A stretch of DNA of 64,000 nt from Roseateles sp. XES5. GTDB lineage: Bacteria > Pseudomonadota > Alphaproteobacteria > Rhizobiales > Rhizobiaceae. Under the pieces are notes generated by a model. The model saw only the letters and a list, made by a program, of their open reading frames with translations, ran no database searches and was not told where the DNA came from. Both the position numbers and the translations under genes were made by a program. Shown here one piece after another: positions 25,088-32,663 of the stretch; within the stretch, counting starts at the first letter, position 1; every line of letters starts with the position of its first letter. The DNA is taken from NCBI RefSeq assembly GCF_020535545.1, contig NZ_CP084753.1:186001-250000 (forward strand), read 5' to 3'.

Positions 25088-25684
25088 TCAGGCTGCGGCA
25101 AGGCCCGCCCGGATGCGGTTGACGACGGTCCAGGCGAGCAGCACGCAGGCCATCGGCTGGATATGCCAGGTCCAGGCGGGCAGCGTGCCGAAGCCGGCGA
25201 CCAGCGCGCCGAGCGCACCGAAGAGCAGCGCCCGGTCGCTCTTGCCCATCGGCCCCTCGTAGTTCCGGCCGTTGCCGTGCACGGCGCCAAGCACGCCGGC
25301 AAACTCCGTCAGCGTGGCGAGAAACACGATGGCGGCAAGCCAGGGCAGATTGAACGGCGCGATGAGCGCGAAGGGCACATAGAGTACCGCGTCAGAAACG
25401 ACATCGGTGATTTCGTTGAGATAGCCGCCGAGCGCGCTTTTCTGCCCGTGTTCGCGGGCAAGCATGCCGTCGACCGCATTGAACGCCATGCGCAGGAACA
25501 TCCAGACCGGCACCAGCGCAAAGAGCGCAGGCTCCGGGCGGGCGACCAGAAGGGCACCGATGCCGACCGATACGATGGCAGCAACCGTGGTGACCTGATT
25601 GGCCGTGAGCCCCATGCGCGCAAGCCGCTCCACCAGCGGGCGCAACAGGATCTGGAAGGAAGATTTCAGTTTGTAGATCGACAT
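25088..25684 (-). CDS. CDP-alcohol phosphatidyltransferase, YnbA/YnjF-like
   Basis: A 198-aa membrane protein with about six spans. The CDP-alcohol phosphatidyltransferase motif is present but altered: NAVDGMLAREHG...GGYLNEITDVVSD. The first and third of the four canonical Asp positions are Asn (69 and 90), while Asp72, Asp94 and a following Asp98 remain. E. coli YnjF carries a similar variant as far as I recall. Such enzymes move a phosphatidyl or related group from a CDP-activated donor to an alcohol. It is divergent, across 98 bp, from a run of five lipid-related genes including a CDP-diglyceride synthase, and probably acts with them. Confidence 0.82.
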   Translation of the reverse strand: MSIYKLKSSFQILLRPLVERLARMGLTANQVTTVAAIVSVGIGALLVARPEPALFALVPVWMFLRMAFNAVDGMLAREHGQKSALGGYLNEITDVVSDAVLYVPFALIAPFNLPWLAAIVFLATLTEFAGVLGAVHGNGRNYEGPMGKSDRALLFGALGALVAGFGTLPAWTWHIQPMACVLLAWTVVNRIRAGLAAA

Positions 25685-25782
25685 GGAAGCGCGAATCCGC
25701 TCGATTGCTCTGATTGAAATGAAAGCGCAATCGACGGGAAATCAACTGCGAATGCACGGTCTCATCCGTATAGGGGAGAACG
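25685..25782. promoter_or_regulatory. Divergent promoter region of the ynb-like lipid locus
   Basis: A 98-bp gap between the phosphatidyltransferase (left) and the hydrolase-methyltransferase gene (right). Shared control is likely. It contains two copies of GCGAAT/GCGCAATCGA-like AT-rich text but no operator was clear. Confidence 0.4.
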
Positions 25783-27543
25783 ATGTTTGCGGGAAGGAAT
25801 GACGGCATGATGGAAAAGGCATTCGCGAGCCATGACGGCGTGGACCTGTTCTACCGCTTCTGGCCTGCCCGGTCGGGCGTTGCAAAGGGGGCCGTCGTGC
25901 TGCTGCACCGCGGCCACGAGCATAGCGGCCGCGTCGCCCATATCGCCGAAGAACTGGGCCTCGACGATTTCGCCTTCTATGCCTGGGATGCGCGTGGCCA
26001 TGGCCGCTCGCCGGGCGAACGCGGCCATTCGCCATCCTTTGCCCATACGGTACGCGATCTCGACTGCTTCGTGCGCCATATCCGCGAGACCGGCGGTTTC
26101 GAGACGAACCAGGTCGCCGTCGTCGCCCAGAGCGTCGGGGCCGTGCTGGCCGCGACCTGGGTGCACGACTATGCGCCGGATATCCGTGCGCTGGTGCTCG
26201 CCTCTCCGGCCTTCGACGTCAAGCTCTACGTGCCCTTTGCCAAGGAGGGCATTGCGCTCTGGCAGAAACTGAAAGGCACGTTCTTCGTCAACTCCTACGT
26301 CAAGGCGCGTTTCCTGACGCACGATCCTGCGCGCATCGCCTCTTTCGAGGCCGATCCGCTGATCACCCGGCCCATCGCCTCGAACATCCTGCTGGAACTC
26401 TACGAGGCCGCCGACCGGGTGGTGGCGGACGCCCGCGCCATGACCGTTCCGACGCAGCTGCTTGTTTCCGGCAGCGATTTCGTCGTGCGCCATGCCCCGC
26501 AGCACCGCTTCTTCGAAAACCTTGGCAGCACGATCAAGGAGCGGCATGTCCTGCCCGGCTTCTACCACGATACGCTCGGCGAGCGGGACCGGGCAAAGGC
26601 GCTGGAGAAGGTGCGCACCTTCCTCCTTGCGCGTTTCGCCGAACCGCCGGTGGCGGCGGACGTGCGCCAGGCCCATCGGTCCGGCTACACGCGCGACGAG
26701 GCCGACAGGCTGGCAAGCCCGCTGCCGCTCCTGTCCCCGCGCGGCCTCTACTGGGCCTTGACGCGTGCCTCGATCCGCTTCGGCGGACTGTTTTCCGAGG
26801 GCATCAGGACGGGTGTCCGGACCGGTTTCGATTCCGGCTCGACACTCGATTATGTCTATGAGAACGAGCCCCGTGGTCTTGGACCGGGCGGACGGCTGAT
26901 CGACCGGCAGTTCCTCGAAGCCATCGGCTGGCGCGGCATTCGCCAGCGCAAGGTCCATCTGGAAGAGTTGATCGGCAAGGCGCTGTCCCGCCTCAAGGGG
27001 GAGGGCAAGCCGCTGCGCGTTCTCGATATCGCCGCCGGGCACGGGCGCTACGTGCTCGACGCCGTGACGGCGTCGGAAGCGAAACCCGAGAGCATCCGCC
27101 TGCAGGACTATTCGCCGATCAACGTGGAGAAGGGCACCGCGCTGATCGCCGAGCGGGGTCTTCAGGAGAGTGCTTCCTTCCATCGGGCCGACGCCTTCGA
27201 TATGGCGGGGCTGGCGGCGACGGATCCGAAGCCGACCCTCGCCGTCGTCTCCGGCCTCTACGAGCTTTTCCCCGACAACGCCCAGATCGAGGCTTCGCTC
27301 GCCGGCCTTGCACAGGCGCTGGAACCCGGGTCCCTGCTTCTCTACACCGGGCAACCCTGGCACCCGCAACTCGAAATGATCGCCCGGGCGCTCACCTCGC
27401 ACCGGGGCGGCGAGGCCTGGATCATGCGCCGGCGCACCCAACAGGAAATGGACCAGCTCGTCGCGGCCGCAGGCTTCCGCAAGATCGAGCAACGCATCGA
27501 CAAATGGGGGATTTTCACCGTGTCGCTGGCCGAACGCATCTGA
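25783..27543 (+). CDS. Serine hydrolase-methyltransferase fusion, YnbC-like
   Basis: Encodes 586 aa in two halves. Residues 15-285 are an alpha/beta hydrolase of the monoacylglycerol-lipase/lysophospholipase type, with nucleophile Ser117 in VAQSVGA, acid Asp232 in SGSDFV and His262 in GFYHDT. Residues 350-580 are a class I SAM methyltransferase-like domain with motif I LDIAAGHGR at 414-422. The same architecture is known in E. coli YnbC. The start at 25783 is preceded by AGGGGAG. An ATG at 25807 with AAGGA is an alternative. It heads the operon with the phosphatase, acyltransferase and CDP-diglyceride synthase, so a lipid deacylating and head-group-methylating role is plausible but unproven. 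Confidence 0.82.
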   Translation: MFAGRNDGMMEKAFASHDGVDLFYRFWPARSGVAKGAVVLLHRGHEHSGRVAHIAEELGLDDFAFYAWDARGHGRSPGERGHSPSFAHTVRDLDCFVRHIRETGGFETNQVAVVAQSVGAVLAATWVHDYAPDIRALVLASPAFDVKLYVPFAKEGIALWQKLKGTFFVNSYVKARFLTHDPARIASFEADPLITRPIASNILLELYEAADRVVADARAMTVPTQLLVSGSDFVVRHAPQHRFFENLGSTIKERHVLPGFYHDTLGERDRAKALEKVRTFLLARFAEPPVAADVRQAHRSGYTRDEADRLASPLPLLSPRGLYWALTRASIRFGGLFSEGIRTGVRTGFDSGSTLDYVYENEPRGLGPGGRLIDRQFLEAIGWRGIRQRKVHLEELIGKALSRLKGEGKPLRVLDIAAGHGRYVLDAVTASEAKPESIRLQDYSPINVEKGTALIAERGLQESASFHRADAFDMAGLAATDPKPTLAVVSGLYELFPDNAQIEASLAGLAQALEPGSLLLYTGQPWHPQLEMIARALTSHRGGEAWIMRRRTQQEMDQLVAAAGFRKIEQRIDKWGIFTVSLAERI

Positions 27544-27550
27544 GGAAACC

Positions 27551-28885
27551 ATGGGGGAGGGGATTGCACCGGTTCTGGCAACCGACCGCCGCGCCGTTCT
27601 TCGTGCGGCGGCGCTCTGGCTCGCCGTGCTGGCACCGTTCTTCTACCTTACCTACGGCACGGCCAACTGGCTGGCATCGTTGCGCAGCGACGTGCCGAAC
27701 CTTGCCTTCGGCTGGGAGAAGCACATTCCCTTCCTTGCCTGGACGATCGTGCCCTATTGGTCGATCAATGCCTTCTATGCGCTCTCGCTCTTCGTCAACG
27801 AGACGCCCGCGGCCGTCGGCCGCCTGGCGCGGCGCTACCTCACGGCGCAGATCATCGCCGTCGCCTGCTTCATCGCCTTCCCGCTTCAGGCGATTTTCAT
27901 ACGGCCGGACACGGACGGCCTGCCGGGCTTCCTGTTCGACGTGCTCGGCGGTTTCGACAAGCCGTTCAACCAGGCGCCCTCGCTGCACATCGCCCTCCTC
28001 GTGATCATCTGGGACCACTGGCGCGGCCGGCTGACCGGTAAGGCACGCATGCTCTGGCATGGCTGGAGCCTGCTGATCGGCCTCTCCGTGCTGACGACCT
28101 GGCAGCACCACGCCATCGACATCCCGACCGGTGCTCTGCTGGGCTTTTTTGCCCTCTGGCTGTTTCCGGCGAGCGGCGTCGTGCCGCTCGCCGGTTTCCG
28201 CCTGACGGATGACGCGCGGGCACGGCGACTGGCGGCCTATTATGCGGGAGGTGCAGGCGGTCTCCTCGTCCTCGGCATCCTGGAGACGCGTGCCTCGGGC
28301 GCGGGCCTCATCCTCCTCTGGCCGGCGCTTGCGCTCGCCATCGTCGCGCTCGGCTATGCGGGGGCGGGGCCGGGCGTCTTCCAGAAGAGTGCAGACGGCC
28401 GCATCAGTCTGGCAAGCTGCTGGCTGCTGCTGCCCTATCGCTTCGGCGCGCGCGCGAACCTGCGCTGGTGGACGCGCCGGCTGCCGGCAGCGGCGGAGAT
28501 CGCGGACGGTGTCTTCCTCGGCCGCATGCCGTCGCGGGGCGAGCTTGCAACCTACGCCGCCGTCATCGACATGAGCGCGGAGCTGCCGGGGCTCGCCGTG
28601 CCGGGGCTCACCTGGCGCGCCTTTCCGTCCATGGACCTGCTCCCCGTGCCGGTCCCGCGTCTTCGGGAAGCCGTTCATGCAGTGGAAGAGGCCCGCCGCC
28701 ACGGGCCGGTGCTGATCTGCTGCGCGCTCGGCTTCCAGCGCAGCGCCCTCGTCACGGCCAGCTATCTGATGCGGGCGGGCTTCGCCGAAAATGCGGTCGC
28801 CGCCGAAGCCCAGATCAAGGCGGCCGGGCGGCCGGTGCATCTGCCCTTCGAGGCCTATGCCGCGATCGAGGAGGCCGCGCGATGA
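27551..28885 (+). CDS. PAP2 phosphatase-dual-specificity phosphatase fusion, YnbD-like
   Basis: Encodes 444 aa. The N-terminal two thirds is a membrane PAP2 (inositol phosphotransferase-like) domain with several spans, core QAPSLH (141-146, PSxH in place of PSGH) and HHAID (186-190) for the catalytic His/Asp. After a further membrane part, residues 310-440 form a dual-specificity phosphatase-like domain whose P-loop reads CALGFQRS (Cys391, Arg397) with Cys instead of His before the nucleophile. The combination matches E. coli YnbD. It starts 7 nt after the hydrolase gene and its stop overlaps the next start (ATGA). It probably removes phosphate from a lipid intermediate. Confidence 0.82.
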   Translation: MGEGIAPVLATDRRAVLRAAALWLAVLAPFFYLTYGTANWLASLRSDVPNLAFGWEKHIPFLAWTIVPYWSINAFYALSLFVNETPAAVGRLARRYLTAQIIAVACFIAFPLQAIFIRPDTDGLPGFLFDVLGGFDKPFNQAPSLHIALLVIIWDHWRGRLTGKARMLWHGWSLLIGLSVLTTWQHHAIDIPTGALLGFFALWLFPASGVVPLAGFRLTDDARARRLAAYYAGGAGGLLVLGILETRASGAGLILLWPALALAIVALGYAGAGPGVFQKSADGRISLASCWLLLPYRFGARANLRWWTRRLPAAAEIADGVFLGRMPSRGELATYAAVIDMSAELPGLAVPGLTWRAFPSMDLLPVPVPRLREAVHAVEEARRHGPVLICCALGFQRSALVTASYLMRAGFAENAVAAEAQIKAAGRPVHLPFEAYAAIEEAAR

Positions 28886-29313
28886 CGGGTCTCTCCGCGG
28901 ACAACGCCGCCCGCAGCCTGCGGCGAAACAGTCTCATCGGTGGCGGCATCGCGCTCGCCATCCTCGCCGCCGCGCCGCCCACGGCCGGCGCGCATGGCTT
29001 TACCGGACCGCTCGCCTGGTGGCTGCTGCTTTCCTTCTGCCTCCTGCCGCTCGCTTTCTCGGTGCATTTGCTGTTCGATGCCGCGCTGTTCCGGCTCGCG
29101 GCCTCGCATGACACGGAAGAAGCAGGCCTTGCCGCCATCGACGACGTGCTTGCCCGCATGGGCCTCCGCACGCGCGACGGGCGGACCGCTCCCCTGGCAG
29201 AACGTCTCGCCGGATGCCACCGTCTTCTCCGCCTGCAGCGGTTTTCGCTTGTGATCGGCATCGCGCTCTACGCCATCCTGCTGCTCGACGCGGCCAATGG
29301 GGGCGGTGTATGA
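28882..29313 (+). CDS. Small inner-membrane protein of the ynb-like locus
   Basis: A 143-aa protein with three hydrophobic stretches (about 18-35, 43-66, 122-138) and a soluble loop rich in Arg/Ala between the second and third. No family was recognised. Its start overlaps the upstream phosphatase stop and its stop overlaps the downstream acyltransferase start, both as ATGA, so it is translated as part of the operon. A scaffolding or transport role for the lipid enzymes is a guess. Confidence 0.65.
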   Translation: MTGLSADNAARSLRRNSLIGGGIALAILAAAPPTAGAHGFTGPLAWWLLLSFCLLPLAFSVHLLFDAALFRLAASHDTEEAGLAAIDDVLARMGLRTRDGRTAPLAERLAGCHRLLRLQRFSLVIGIALYAILLLDAANGGGV

Positions 29314-29966
29314 CGGGGGTCGGAAAATCCCTGCTGCAGGCGACATCCGGCGCCGTTCTCGCCGGCCTTGCCCGCGCCGTCACCGGCGTGCGGCCGATCT
29401 GGGCCGGCACGGCGCCCAACGGCCGGCAGCGCATCTACTTCGCCAACCATGCCAGCCACGGCGATTTCATCCTCGTCTCGACCTGCCTGCACCCCACTGA
29501 GCGCGGCCGCACGGCCGCCGTCGCGGGCGCGGACTACTGGAATGCAGGCCCCGTTCGCCGCTTCATCGCCGGAACCCTGCTGCGCACCGTGCTCGTCGAG
29601 CGCAACTGGGTGGAGCGCACCGCCGATCCCCTGCAGATCATGCTCGCCGCGCTCGATGCCCGCCAATCGCTGATCTTCTTTCCCGAGGGCACGCGCAACA
29701 TGACGGAGGAGCCGCTGCTGCGCTTCCGCTCCGGCCTCTACAATCTCGCCGCCGCCCGGCCGGACGTGGAACTCGTGCCCTGCTGGATCGAGAACATGTC
29801 GCGCGTGTTGCCCAAGGGCGCGGTTCTGCCCGTGCCGCTGCTCTGCCGCGTCGTCTTCGGCGCGCCCGTCGCGCTCGGCGAGGGGGAGGACCGCAAGGTC
29901 TTTCTCGACCGCGCCCGAAACGCCCTTCTCTCGCTTGCGCCCCAAAAGGATGGAATCTCCGGATGA
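29310..29966 (+). CDS. PlsC-like 1-acylglycerol-3-phosphate acyltransferase
   Basis: A 218-aa acyltransferase. The catalytic NHxxxxD motif is NHASHGD (46-52), and the glycerol-phosphate-binding FPEGTRN is at 124-130, both in proper order and spacing. Members transfer an acyl group from acyl-CoA or acyl-ACP to lysophosphatidate-like acceptors at the inner membrane. It overlaps both neighbours by 4 nt and precedes a CDP-diglyceride synthase, giving consecutive steps: acylation, then activation with CTP. This gene is not part of the E. coli ynbABCD set and suggests a fuller pathway here. Confidence 0.85.
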   Translation: MTGVGKSLLQATSGAVLAGLARAVTGVRPIWAGTAPNGRQRIYFANHASHGDFILVSTCLHPTERGRTAAVAGADYWNAGPVRRFIAGTLLRTVLVERNWVERTADPLQIMLAALDARQSLIFFPEGTRNMTEEPLLRFRSGLYNLAAARPDVELVPCWIENMSRVLPKGAVLPVPLLCRVVFGAPVALGEGEDRKVFLDRARNALLSLAPQKDGISG

Positions 29967-30895
29967 GCGACGATACGACCCGTCTCTTTCTCGGCCTCGT
30001 CGCCGTGCTCGTCACGGCAAGCTTCGTTGCCGGCGTGCTGTCCTGGCGCAGCGCCAAACCGCTGCCGGCGACGCTGGAAAACCTCAATGCCCGCATCAAG
30101 GCGTGGTGGATCATGGTCGCGGGCATCAGCCTCGCCTTCCTCTTCGGCAAGGGCGGCGTCATCCTGCTGTTCGCCTTCGTCTCCTTTGCCGCGCTGCGCG
30201 AATATGTAACGCTCACCAACACGCGCCGTGCCGACCGCTGGACGCTGCTCGGCATGTTCCTGATCATCATCCCGGTGCAATATTACCTGATCTGGATCGA
30301 CTGGTACGGGCTCTATTCGATCTTCATCCCCGTCTACTGCTTCCTCGCCATGCCGGCTTTGACGGCGATCCGGGGCGATACGTCCCGTTTTCTCGAGCGG
30401 GTCAGCGAGCAGCAATGGGGCATCATGCTGTCGGTCTACTGCATCAGCCATGTGCCGGCGCTGGTGACCCTGCCCATACCCGGCAATGAGGGGCGGGGCC
30501 TTCTGCTCATCGCCTTCCTCATCGCCACCGTGCAAGGCAGCGACGTCCTGCAATATATCTTCGGCAAGCTCTTCGGCCGCCACAAGGTCGCGCCGACCAT
30601 TTCACCCTCCAAGACCTGGGAGGGCCTGATCGGCGGCATCGTCAGCGCTTCGTTGATGGGGGCAGGGCTTTCCTGGCTCACGCCGTTCTCGCCGCTCGAA
30701 GCCGGCGTGCTGGCGGGCCTTGCCTGCATCATGGGTTTCTTCGGCGGCCTCGTCGCGTCCGCCATCAAGCGCGACCGCGGCGTGAAGGACTGGGGCCATA
30801 TGATCGAGGGGCATGGCGGCATGCTCGACCGGGCCGACAGCCTCGTCTTCGCCGCGCCCGTGTTCTTTCACATCGTGCGCTACGCCTGGACCTGA
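29963..30895 (+). CDS. CDP-diglyceride synthase (CdsA family), YnbB-like
   Basis: Encodes 310 aa with about eight membrane spans. The CdsA signature is intact: SAIKRDRGVKDWGHMIEGHG followed by GMLDRADS, preceded by SPSKTWEGLIGG. The enzyme makes CDP-diacylglycerol or an analogue from a phosphatidic acid and CTP. As the last gene of the operon and opposite a CDP-alcohol phosphatidyltransferase, it supplies the activated donor for that enzyme. The general housekeeping cdsA would be elsewhere. This copy resembles E. coli YnbB. Confidence 0.88.
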   Translation: MSDDTTRLFLGLVAVLVTASFVAGVLSWRSAKPLPATLENLNARIKAWWIMVAGISLAFLFGKGGVILLFAFVSFAALREYVTLTNTRRADRWTLLGMFLIIIPVQYYLIWIDWYGLYSIFIPVYCFLAMPALTAIRGDTSRFLERVSEQQWGIMLSVYCISHVPALVTLPIPGNEGRGLLLIAFLIATVQGSDVLQYIFGKLFGRHKVAPTISPSKTWEGLIGGIVSASLMGAGLSWLTPFSPLEAGVLAGLACIMGFFGGLVASAIKRDRGVKDWGHMIEGHGGMLDRADSLVFAAPVFFHIVRYAWT

Positions 30896-30910
30896 CGCGC
30901 TTCGGGCGAA

Positions 30911-31822
30911 CTACCGGCGCTTCGGCATCGGCACCAGCGGTCCGAGGCTGTCCAGATAGGCCGACGCGCCGCCATTGTCATAGGTCGAGAAGGCGACGTT
31001 GCGGTCGCGGAACGACTTCAGCACCTGGCCGAGACCATTGGCGCCTTCCGCGCGAACCTGCCGCACGAGACCGAGGTCGATATTGATCGGGAAGATTTCC
31101 GCGACCTGGCCGCACTGGTGCACGACATTGCCGGTCGGGTCGGCGACGAGCGAGCGGCCGACGCCACCGGCATCGAGCCCGTTCACGTCGACGACGTAGC
31201 AGGAGAACATCACCGCCGTCGCCGGCACGATGGCAAGCTCGGCCTTGCGGTCCGTCGTGCCGGTGAGGACGGGGTGCAGCAGCACCTCGACGCCGGCGGA
31301 GGTCAGCGTACGCGTCGTCTCCGGGAACCAGATGTCGTAACAGATGGAGAGGCCGAAACGCCCGACATCGGGCACGTCGAAGATCAGGAAGTCGGTGCCG
31401 CCCGTCACACCCGCCTCGAAAGGCATGAAGGGGAACATCTTGTCGTAGCGGCCGACGATCTCGCCATCCGGATTGATGACGATGGAGTGGTTGTAGGTCC
31501 GCCCCTCCCGGTGGACGAAATAGCTGCCGGGAATGATCCAGACCCGGTGCTTGGCCGCGAGCGCCTGGAACACGGCCTCGTCCACGGCCGGATCTTCCGC
31601 CGCGCAGGCATGCAGCGGGCCATGCATGGCAAGCTCGGAAAAGACGATCATGTCGGTGCCCGGATAGAGCGCCATGGTCTTTTCGACCTGGATCGTCATG
31701 GCCGGAATGTTGCGGCCGGAGATCGGCACGGACATCTGCACGCCCGATATCATGAAACGGGTATTGTCCCGGCGACCGGCGGAAACCGGCATGGAGATGG
31801 CGTCGGAAAGAGGGCCTGACAT
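30911..31822 (-). CDS. Carbon-nitrogen hydrolase (nitrilase superfamily amidase)
   Basis: Encodes 303 aa. The catalytic triad of the nitrilase superfamily is visible: Glu63 in FSELAMHG, Lys128 in GRYDKMFPF and Cys161 in SICYDIWFPE. The layout resembles aliphatic amidases and related amide hydrolases rather than true nitrilases. The start at 31820-31822 (MSGPLSDA) was chosen because the long upstream frame overlaps the regulator gene. It lies 20 nt downstream of an Lrp-type regulator on the same strand. Near guanidino-compound genes, 4-guanidinobutyramide or an amino-acid amide would be reasonable substrates, but this is inference. Confidence 0.82.
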   Translation of the reverse strand: MSGPLSDAISMPVSAGRRDNTRFMISGVQMSVPISGRNIPAMTIQVEKTMALYPGTDMIVFSELAMHGPLHACAAEDPAVDEAVFQALAAKHRVWIIPGSYFVHREGRTYNHSIVINPDGEIVGRYDKMFPFMPFEAGVTGGTDFLIFDVPDVGRFGLSICYDIWFPETTRTLTSAGVEVLLHPVLTGTTDRKAELAIVPATAVMFSCYVVDVNGLDAGGVGRSLVADPTGNVVHQCGQVAEIFPINIDLGLVRQVRAEGANGLGQVLKSFRDRNVAFSTYDNGGASAYLDSLGPLVPMPKRR

Positions 31823-31842
31823 GATTTCCAATTCTCGATGAC

Positions 31843-32385
31843 CTATTTGCCTGCGCGGGGAGCGGATCGCGCCGGCACGCTGCGCGGCGACGGGGATACC
31901 AGATCGTCGAAGGCGACGCCCCTGTAGCGCTTGCTGGATTTCAGCACGATATAGCTGGAGAGATTGCCGATCTTGGGGCCGAGCCGCAAAAGCTCGTCCG
32001 ACAGCATCTGGTAGGAGGCGATGTCGGGGCAGACGAAGCGCACGAGATAGTCGATCGGGCCGCTGACCTTGGTGCATTCCACCACGTAGCGCATGTCCTC
32101 GACCATCTTCTCGAAAATATCGAAATCCTCGAGCCCATGGCTGTTCAGCGTCACCGCGGCGATGACGTCGACATGGCGGCAGACCTTCGCAAGATCGATG
32201 CTGGCATGATAGCTGTCGATGACGCCGGCCTTTTCCAGCCGCTTGACGCGCTGCAGGCACGGGCTCGGTGAAAGCCCCACGGCATCGGCCAGTTCCTGGT
32301 TCGTCACGCGCGCATTGGCCTGAAGACATGCCAGAATGCGCAAGTCGATCTGATCGAGCCGGATCGACCCGTCTTCATCCTTCAT
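31843..32385 (-). CDS. Lrp/AsnC-family transcriptional regulator
   Basis: A 180-aa protein, slightly longer than usual. The AsnC helix-turn-helix is clear (LDQIDLRILACLQANARVTN then LADAVGLSPSPCLQRVKRLE), followed by a RAM/ActD ligand-binding domain (DVIAAVTLNSHGLEDF ... VVECTKVSGPIDYLVRFVCPD). Lrp-type regulators respond to amino acids. It precedes the amidase gene and is divergent from the amino-acid permease, so it is the likely controller of one or both. Confidence 0.9.
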   Translation of the reverse strand: MKDEDGSIRLDQIDLRILACLQANARVTNQELADAVGLSPSPCLQRVKRLEKAGVIDSYHASIDLAKVCRHVDVIAAVTLNSHGLEDFDIFEKMVEDMRYVVECTKVSGPIDYLVRFVCPDIASYQMLSDELLRLGPKIGNLSSYIVLKSSKRYRGVAFDDLVSPSPRSVPARSAPRAGK

Positions 32386-32663
32386 TCATTCGCCCCCTGC
32401 TGCATGGACCATGCCATGCGTCCTCCCCATGAGGGTGGCCATACGGCCTGAATCCATATGGATACTGTTGCCCGAAGCCTGTCAAGCAGACCTTCGGGCG
32501 AGGTCGTCGCCAGCCCGGCACCCCTCCGGCGCCTTCGACAAAAACTGTCGCGAAGGACGCCGCAGGCAGCAGCAAGTGCCGGAAGACGATGAAAATACGG
32601 CAGCACCTTTGCCGCGCCCGGCGCTACAGTTCATCCATGTGAGGAGACATCGGAGGGGGAACG
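32386..32663. promoter_or_regulatory. Divergent control region, Lrp regulator / amino-acid permease
   Basis: A 278-bp gap carrying a perfect 12-bp palindrome ATCCATATGGAT at 32452-32463 and, just before it, GGCCATACGGCC at about 32437-32448. Both are candidates for binding by the adjacent Lrp-type regulator. A good ribosome-binding site (GGAGGGGGAACG) precedes the permease start. Confidence 0.45.

Noticed and set aside
30911..32329. Extension of the amidase frame upstream to 32329
   Set aside because: It would overlap almost all of the Lrp-type regulator in another frame, and the extra residues look non-native. The start at 31822 gives a normal nitrilase-family length.
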